A stretch of 43,140 nucleotides of DNA. Origin: Actinomadura logoneensis. Its GTDB lineage: Bacteria; Actinomycetota; Actinomycetes; Streptosporangiales; Streptosporangiaceae. The translations under genes were made by a program, and so were the position numbers. The stretch is from assembly GCF_003428695.1 (NCBI RefSeq), contig NZ_QURH01000008.1, positions 1 to 43,140 of the forward strand, read 5' to 3'. Positions 38,423 through 43,140 of the stretch are shown in pieces (position 1 is the first letter of the stretch; every line of letters starts with the position of its first letter). The notes under the pieces were generated by a model, which was given only the letters and a program-made list of their open reading frames with translations, had not been told where the DNA came from and made no database searches.

Positions 38423-41400
38423 TCAGTGGGCCGTGGACAGGGCGGCCGAGGGGGCGGACGCGGTACCGGAAGCGGGGGCGCCGCCGGCGGCGCCGTGGGG
38501 GGCGGTGCCGTCGGAGGCGGCGGCGAGGCGGCCGTCCAGGTGGGCGGCGAGGAGCCGCACGCCGGGCGGGTCGAGCAGGTTCAGGTGGTGGACACCGGGG
38601 ATCGTGACCTTCTCCAGGTCGGAGCAGAGCGAGCCGAACCCGTTCGTCCCGTCCAGGACGTACCGGGCGTCCTTCACCGCCCAGGGGGTCTCCTCGGGCG
38701 CGTAGTAGAGGATGACACGCCCGTCGTAGGGACGGGGCTCGTACGCCTCGAGCGACCGGGTGTCCTGGTGCGAGGTGAGCTGGTGGTGCAGCGCGGCGGG
38801 CGGGATCAGCTCGGCCAGCGGCGCGGCCCGCTCCATGACCAGCGCGAACTGCTGCTCCTCCGGCAGCCCCGACAGCTCCTCGTAGGTGAGCGCGACGTCC
38901 AGGCCGTAGGTCTCGTTGATGTACTCGGTGAACGCGGCGAAGCGGCGGGCGAGCGTGTCGGACTCGTCCTCGACCGGCAGCGGCAGCCCGGCGTCGAACA
39001 GCGCGACGAACTCGACCTCGCGTCCGGCCGCGCGCAGCCGCCGGGCCGTCTCGTACGCCAGGACGCCGCCGAACGACCATCCGGCCAGCCGGAATGCGCC
39101 CTCGGGCTGCGCCTCGACCAGGTGCCGGACGTAGCGCTCGGCGCGCTCCTCGACCGAGGGCGCGTCGTCGAACCGCTCCAGCCCGTACACCGGCTGGTCG
39201 TCGCCCAGCAGCTCGACGAGCTGCCGGTAGCAGGCGGTGGTGCCGCCCGCCGGGTGCGCGATGAAGATCGGCCGCCGGGTCCCGGACGGCTTCAGCGGCC
39301 GGACGATCTGCCGCGCGGCCTCCTCGTCCGCGGCCCGGATGTACTCGGCGACGTGCTCGGCCGTCGGGGTGGCGAACAGCTCGCCCCGGGTCGCCTCGCC
39401 GCCCAGCTCCCGGAGCAGCAGCGCGACGACCTCGTCCGCCTGCTCGTCGGTGCCGCCGAGGTCGGCGTGGAAGTCGGCGACGACCGAGACGCGGTCGAGG
39501 CCGAGGACGTCCTCGAAGAACCGGACGGCCAGGCGCTCGGCGGCGTCGCGGGCCATCACGTACCCGGCCTCCGCGTTCGACTCGGCGAGCGGAACGGCGG
39601 CCGGAGTCGGCGCCGCCGCGAGGCCCAGCTCCTCGGCGGCCCACTCCTCGAACACGTCGACCGACGCGCCCTTGAGCAGCACCGACGCCGGGACGGTCAG
39701 GCCGAGGTCGTGCTCGACGCCGCTCTTGATCCGGACCGCGACCAGCGAGTCCAGGCCGAGGTCGGTGAGCGGGACGGCCGGGTCGAGCCGGTCGGGCGCG
39801 AAGCCGAGCACGGACGCGATCCGCCAGCGGAGCCGAGCGGCGATGCGGGCGCGCGCCTCGTCCGGCGGGAGCTCCCTGACGGCGTCGATGCCGGGCCAGT
39901 CGCCGGTGTCCTGGGACTCCGCCGCCACGGCCTCGGTGAGCGACGCGAAGTACGGCATGCGCGCGATCTCGGGGAACAGGCCCACGGCCGCGGACGGGTC
40001 GAACCGCAGCACCCCGGCGGCGGTGGCGTCGGCGGCGAGCAGCGCCTCCAGCGCCTGCACGCCCTCGTCCGGGGTGATCGGCTCGATCACCGCGACCCGC
40101 AGGCCCGCGGCCCCGCCGACCTGCGACCAGGTGCCCCAGTCGATCGCGGTGGCCGGGCGGCCGTGCGCGCGGCGGTGCGCGGCGAGCGCGTCCAGCGCGG
40201 CGTTCGCGGCGGCGTAGGCGGCCTGGCCGGGCGAGCCGAGCAGCGCGGCGGCCGAGGAGTGCAGGACGAACCAGTCGAGGTCGGCGTCCCAGGTCGCCTC
40301 GGACAGCGCCCGCGCGCCCGCCACCTTCGCCGTCCACACCCGGTGCAGGTCGTCCGGGCCGAGGTCGGTGAGCATCCGGTCGTCGATCGCGCCCGCGCCG
40401 TGCACGATCCCCCGCAGCGTCGCGCCGCCCTCCCGGGCCGCCGCGACGAGCCGTCCGGCGACGCCGGGCTCGGCGATGTCGCCGAGGACGACCTCGACGT
40501 CCACGCCGTCCTCGCGCAGCCGCGCGATGGCCTTCTCGGCCTCGGCGGACGGTCCGGACCGGCCCGAAAGCACGATCCGCCCGGCGCCGCGCTCGGCCAG
40601 CAGCCGGGCCGTGACCAGCCCGATCCCGCCGTACCCGCCGGTGATCACGTACGCGCCGCCGCGCCGGACGACGCGCCTGCGCCGGCCGGTCTCCGGCAGG
40701 ACGGCCCGGTCGAGCCGGGCCGTGCGGCGGACGCCGCCGCGGTAGGCGGTCTCGCGGGACGGGTCGTCCGCGAGGAGTTCGGCCACCAGGTCCTCGGGCC
40801 GGGCGGCGTCCACGAGCGTGGCGCGCTGGACGGTCCGCTCGAACGCCAGCACGCGGGTGAGCGCGCGGACGTGCGCCCGCCGGTGGTCGCCGGCCTCGCC
40901 GGGCAGCACCGGCAGCGCGTCGCGCGTGGCGACGTAGAGGCGCGGGCCGTCCGGCAGGGCGACGGACGCGCGCGCGACCGCGAGGACCAGTTCCTCGTCC
41001 GCGAGCCCGCCCGGCACCAGGACGACGCCGTGCACATCGCCGGACGGGACCGCGCCGATCGGCTGCCGCGCGACGGTGTGGCCGCGCGCCTCCAGTTCGG
41101 CCGCGACGGCGGCGGCGAAGGGGTCGGCGAGGGGGTCGGCGTCGTCCGCGAGCAGCAGCCAGGACGCGTCCGACACGACCGGTTCCGGGGTGTCCGAGAT
41201 GTCCCAGACGACCTCGGCGAGCTTGGCGGAGAGCGGCACGGGCAGGTCGGCGCGCTCGACGCGGCGCAGCGCGATGCCGGTCGCCTCGACCAGGACCTCG
41301 CCGTCCGGGCCGAGAATCCGCAGGTCGCCGTGGGTGCCGTCGAACGCGGCGCGGACGTCGCCGCCCCGGTGCGTCGGCCCGTGCACGCGCAGCGCGCCGA

Positions 41401-43140
41401 TCGCGTCGACGGTCCACGTCCCCTCGCCCGCCGCCGCGGACAGGACGGCGAGGGCGCGGTCGAAGACCTCCGGGTGCAGGCGGAAGTGGCGGCTGCCGCG
41501 CTCGGCCCCCGCGATCGCGGTCACCGGACCGTCGGCGGGACCGGCGGGCCGGCCGGTGGGCGGGCGGTGGTCCTCGGCGACGTCCGCGCGGGCCAGCCGG
41601 GTCCAGGTCCCGGCGGGGGTGAGCGCGTGGACCTCGACGCGCCGCTCGTCCTCGTCGAAGGTGGTCGTGACCGTCGTGGACGCGTCGAGCGCGAGCGGAC
41701 GCTCCATCCACAGGCTGTGGACGCGCACCGCCTCGACGCCGAGCGCCTCGGCCCCGGCGGCGAGCGCCATCTCCGCGACCGCGGCGGGCGGCAGCACGTG
41801 CAGGCCGTGCACCGGCGCGATCCACGGCTGGGCGGCGGTGCCGACGTCGGCGCGCCAGGCGTGCCGGTCCTCGCCGGGCAGCTCGACGTGCGCGCCGAGC
41901 AGCGGGTGCTCGTCGCGGCGCGCGGCGCGGCGCGACCGGGACGTGTCGATCCAGTGCCGCTCGTGCCGCCAGGATGCGGACGGCACGTCGGCGACCGCGC
42001 CGTCGGCGGGCGGCGCCACGGGGTGGCCGTGCGCGGCGAGCTCGGCCAGCCGCGCGTGGAAGGTCAGGGTGTCGTCGGTCTCCTGGCCCCTCGGCGCGCG
42101 CTTGAGGGTGTGCGTGACGAACGCGCCGACGCCCTCCAGCGTCTCGCCGACGGCGTGCGCGAGGATCGGATGGGCGTTGACCTCGATGAACGTCCGGAAC
42201 CCGTCGTCGGCCGCCGCCGCGATCGCGTCGGTGAGCCGGACGGGGTTGCGCAGGTTCTCCGCCCAGTACCCGGCGTCCATCGGGACGTCGGCGCGCGGGT
42301 CGTCCAGCGCCGTCGTGTAGAGGCGGACGCCCTCGGCGAGCGGCGTGCCGGGCTCCGCCCCGACCTTGGCGAGAGCGTCGCGCAGGTCGGGCAGGAGCGG
42401 ATCGACCTGCGGCGAGTGCCCCGCGCCCTCCGCCTTGATCATCCGGGCGAGGAGGCCCTCGGCCTCGGCGCGCGCCACCACGGCCGCGACCTGCCCGGCG
42501 TCGCCGGTGACGACGGTCTGCCGGGGCGAGGAGTGGACGGCCGCGTACACCTCGTCCAGGCCGGCGGCGAGCCGCGCGACCCCGGCGGCGGACGTGCCGA
42601 GCACCGCCATCGCGCCGCCGCCGACCAGCCGGTCCAGCAGCCGGGAGCGGCGGCAGATGACCTTCACGCCGTCCGCCAGGGACAGCCTTCCCGCGACGAC
42701 GGCCGCCGCGACCTCGCCCATCGAGTGCCCGACGACCGCGCCGGGCGTCACGCCGTACGCCTTCCACATGCGCGCGAGCCCGATCTGGATCGCGAACAGC
42801 AGCGGCATCGTGACGGCCGGGCCGCCCTCGACCGGCTCGCCCTCCTCCAGGACGGCCCACAGCTCGGGTCCGCCCTCCTCGGCGAACAGCGCGTCCAGGT
42901 CGTCGACGGCCTCGGCGAACGCGGGCTCCTCCTCCAGCAGCCGCTGCGCCATGCCCGTGCGCTGCGCGCCGTACCCGGAGAACACCCAGACCGGACGTCC
43001 CGGCGAACCCACGGCCGCGCCGCTCACCACGCCCGGATGCGGACGTCCCTCGGCCAGCGCCCGCAACCCGTCGACCAGCCCGGCGCGGTCGCGGGCGGCG
43101 ACGGCGGCCCGGGCGCGTCCCCGCCCGTCGCGGCGGCGCA
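38423..43140 (-). CDS. modular type I polyketide synthase (AT-DH*-KR-ACP-ACP*-TE part), 5' end outside the window
   Basis: The frame is open to the right edge, so a KS and the start codon should lie beyond it. Residues are counted from codon 43066. AT: GHSMGE 113-118; extender motif GAGH 214-217. DH-like: HPLLG 387-391, but the HxxxGxxxxP His is Ala417; Asp536 is kept. KR: TGGYGGIG 809-816, IDD 894-896 (B-type-like), Ser937/938, Tyr951 and Asn955 intact. ACP: LGLDSL with Ser1107. Second carrier-like domain: DFHADLGGTDEQ, Asp1207 where phosphopantetheine Ser should be. TE: GWSFGG 1329-1334. No ER. The product would be a reduced beta-hydroxy chain released by the TE. Followed at 19 bp by the CCR gene, which likely supplies the extender unit. 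Confidence 0.93.
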   Translation of the reverse strand, partial: RRRDGRGRARAAVAARDRAGLVDGLRALAEGRPHPGVVSGAAVGSPGRPVWVFSGYGAQRTGMAQRLLEEEPAFAEAVDDLDALFAEEGGPELWAVLEEGEPVEGGPAVTMPLLFAIQIGLARMWKAYGVTPGAVVGHSMGEVAAAVVAGRLSLADGVKVICRRSRLLDRLVGGGAMAVLGTSAAGVARLAAGLDEVYAAVHSSPRQTVVTGDAGQVAAVVARAEAEGLLARMIKAEGAGHSPQVDPLLPDLRDALAKVGAEPGTPLAEGVRLYTTALDDPRADVPMDAGYWAENLRNPVRLTDAIAAAADDGFRTFIEVNAHPILAHAVGETLEGVGAFVTHTLKRAPRGQETDDTLTFHARLAELAAHGHPVAPPADGAVADVPSASWRHERHWIDTSRSRRAARRDEHPLLGAHVELPGEDRHAWRADVGTAAQPWIAPVHGLHVLPPAAVAEMALAAGAEALGVEAVRVHSLWMERPLALDASTTVTTTFDEDERRVEVHALTPAGTWTRLARADVAEDHRPPTGRPAGPADGPVTAIAGAERGSRHFRLHPEVFDRALAVLSAAAGEGTWTVDAIGALRVHGPTHRGGDVRAAFDGTHGDLRILGPDGEVLVEATGIALRRVERADLPVPLSAKLAEVVWDISDTPEPVVSDASWLLLADDADPLADPFAAAVAAELEARGHTVARQPIGAVPSGDVHGVVLVPGGLADEELVLAVARASVALPDGPRLYVATRDALPVLPGEAGDHRRAHVRALTRVLAFERTVQRATLVDAARPEDLVAELLADDPSRETAYRGGVRRTARLDRAVLPETGRRRRVVRRGGAYVITGGYGGIGLVTARLLAERGAGRIVLSGRSGPSAEAEKAIARLREDGVDVEVVLGDIAEPGVAGRLVAAAREGGATLRGIVHGAGAIDDRMLTDLGPDDLHRVWTAKVAGARALSEATWDADLDWFVLHSSAAALLGSPGQAAYAAANAALDALAAHRRAHGRPATAIDWGTWSQVGGAAGLRVAVIEPITPDEGVQALEALLAADATAAGVLRFDPSAAVGLFPEIARMPYFASLTEAVAAESQDTGDWPGIDAVRELPPDEARARIAARLRWRIASVLGFAPDRLDPAVPLTDLGLDSLVAVRIKSGVEHDLGLTVPASVLLKGASVDVFEEWAAEELGLAAAPTPAAVPLAESNAEAGYVMARDAAERLAVRFFEDVLGLDRVSVVADFHADLGGTDEQADEVVALLLRELGGEATRGELFATPTAEHVAEYIRAADEEAARQIVRPLKPSGTRRPIFIAHPAGGTTACYRQLVELLGDDQPVYGLERFDDAPSVEERAERYVRHLVEAQPEGAFRLAGWSFGGVLAYETARRLRAAGREVEFVALFDAGLPLPVEDESDTLARRFAAFTEYINETYGLDVALTYEELSGLPEEQQFALVMERAAPLAELIPPAALHHQLTSHQDTRSLEAYEPRPYDGRVILYYAPEETPWAVKDARYVLDGTNGFGSLCSDLEKVTIPGVHHLNLLDPPGVRLLAAHLDGRLAAASDGTAPHGAAGGAPASGTASAPSAALSTAH

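Noticed and set aside
38423-43140. A second long frame on the same strand across the PKS (38193-42860)
   Set aside because: It is the PKS in another frame: Arg/Gly/Ala-rich and without motifs.
38403-43140. CCR acting as a trans enoyl reductase for the PKS
   Set aside because: The DH appears dead, so no enoyl intermediate is expected, and the CCR keeps the residues linked to carboxylation. Extender supply is the simpler reading.

Overview
The window is very GC-rich and gene-dense, with strong G/C bias at third codon positions. It reads as chromosomal DNA of a filamentous actinomycete. A Thermomonosporaceae-like (Actinomadura-type) host would fit the mix of DUF397/XRE regulator pairs, a SigE-type ECF sigma factor, FadD19-like acyl-CoA ligases, Cys-Gln thioester surface proteins and a modular PKS, but that assignment is inference. 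No rRNA, tRNA, CRISPR array, transposase or plasmid/phage replication gene was seen.

Layout. 1-3.2 kb: flippase-like membrane protein (runs off the left edge), LmbE/PIG-L deacetylase and a divergent GT4 glycosyltransferase, a likely glycoconjugate set. 3.2-9.1 kb: two paralogous FadD-type acyl-CoA synthetases and a double-hotdog MaoC hydratase (acyl-CoA or steroid side-chain catabolism), interrupted by sigE and a possible SUKH-family protein. 9.3-14.4 kb: an accessory stretch with an XRE/DUF397 pair, two translationally coupled unknown genes, decayed reading frames, and a lower-GC two-gene cassette of a MoaA-like radical SAM protein and a CYTH (triphosphate-tunnel) enzyme. 14.4-24.3 kb: receptor-type Ser/Thr kinase with WD40 repeats, TetR, YceI, an orphan histidine kinase, a GCS2-family ligase, a complete OmpR-type two-component pair and a PucR-type regulator. 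24.5-29.5 kb: GNAT, a Tat-signal TIM-barrel protein, a secreted protein, a divergent SRPBCC/TetR pair and an SDR. 29.5-31.9 kb: RsbW-like ATPase with a tiny membrane protein, then XRE plus three tandem DUF397 genes. 32-35.1 kb: two paralogous thioester-domain secreted proteins. 35.4-43.1 kb: a polyketide locus on the minus strand: type I PKS module (5' end beyond the window), crotonyl-CoA carboxylase/reductase (CCR), SnoaL-like protein and alpha/beta hydrolase.

The most notable observations are these. (1) A perfect 55-bp tandem duplication shifts the reading frame at the C-terminus of the CCR gene; removing one copy restores a normal end. (2) Short tandem repeats of 11-32 bp span or touch the stop codons of five genes, whereas the minisatellite inside a gene has 18-bp units that keep the frame. 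(3) The radical SAM/CYTH cassette has intact catalytic motifs and foreign-looking composition. (4) Both thioester proteins end exactly at a sortase-like VPVTG with no hydrophobic tail. (5) The PKS has an AT motif (GAGH) that fits an ethylmalonyl-type extender beside a CCR gene, an apparently dead DH and a second carrier domain lacking its serine. (6) Several near-perfect operator palindromes are present.
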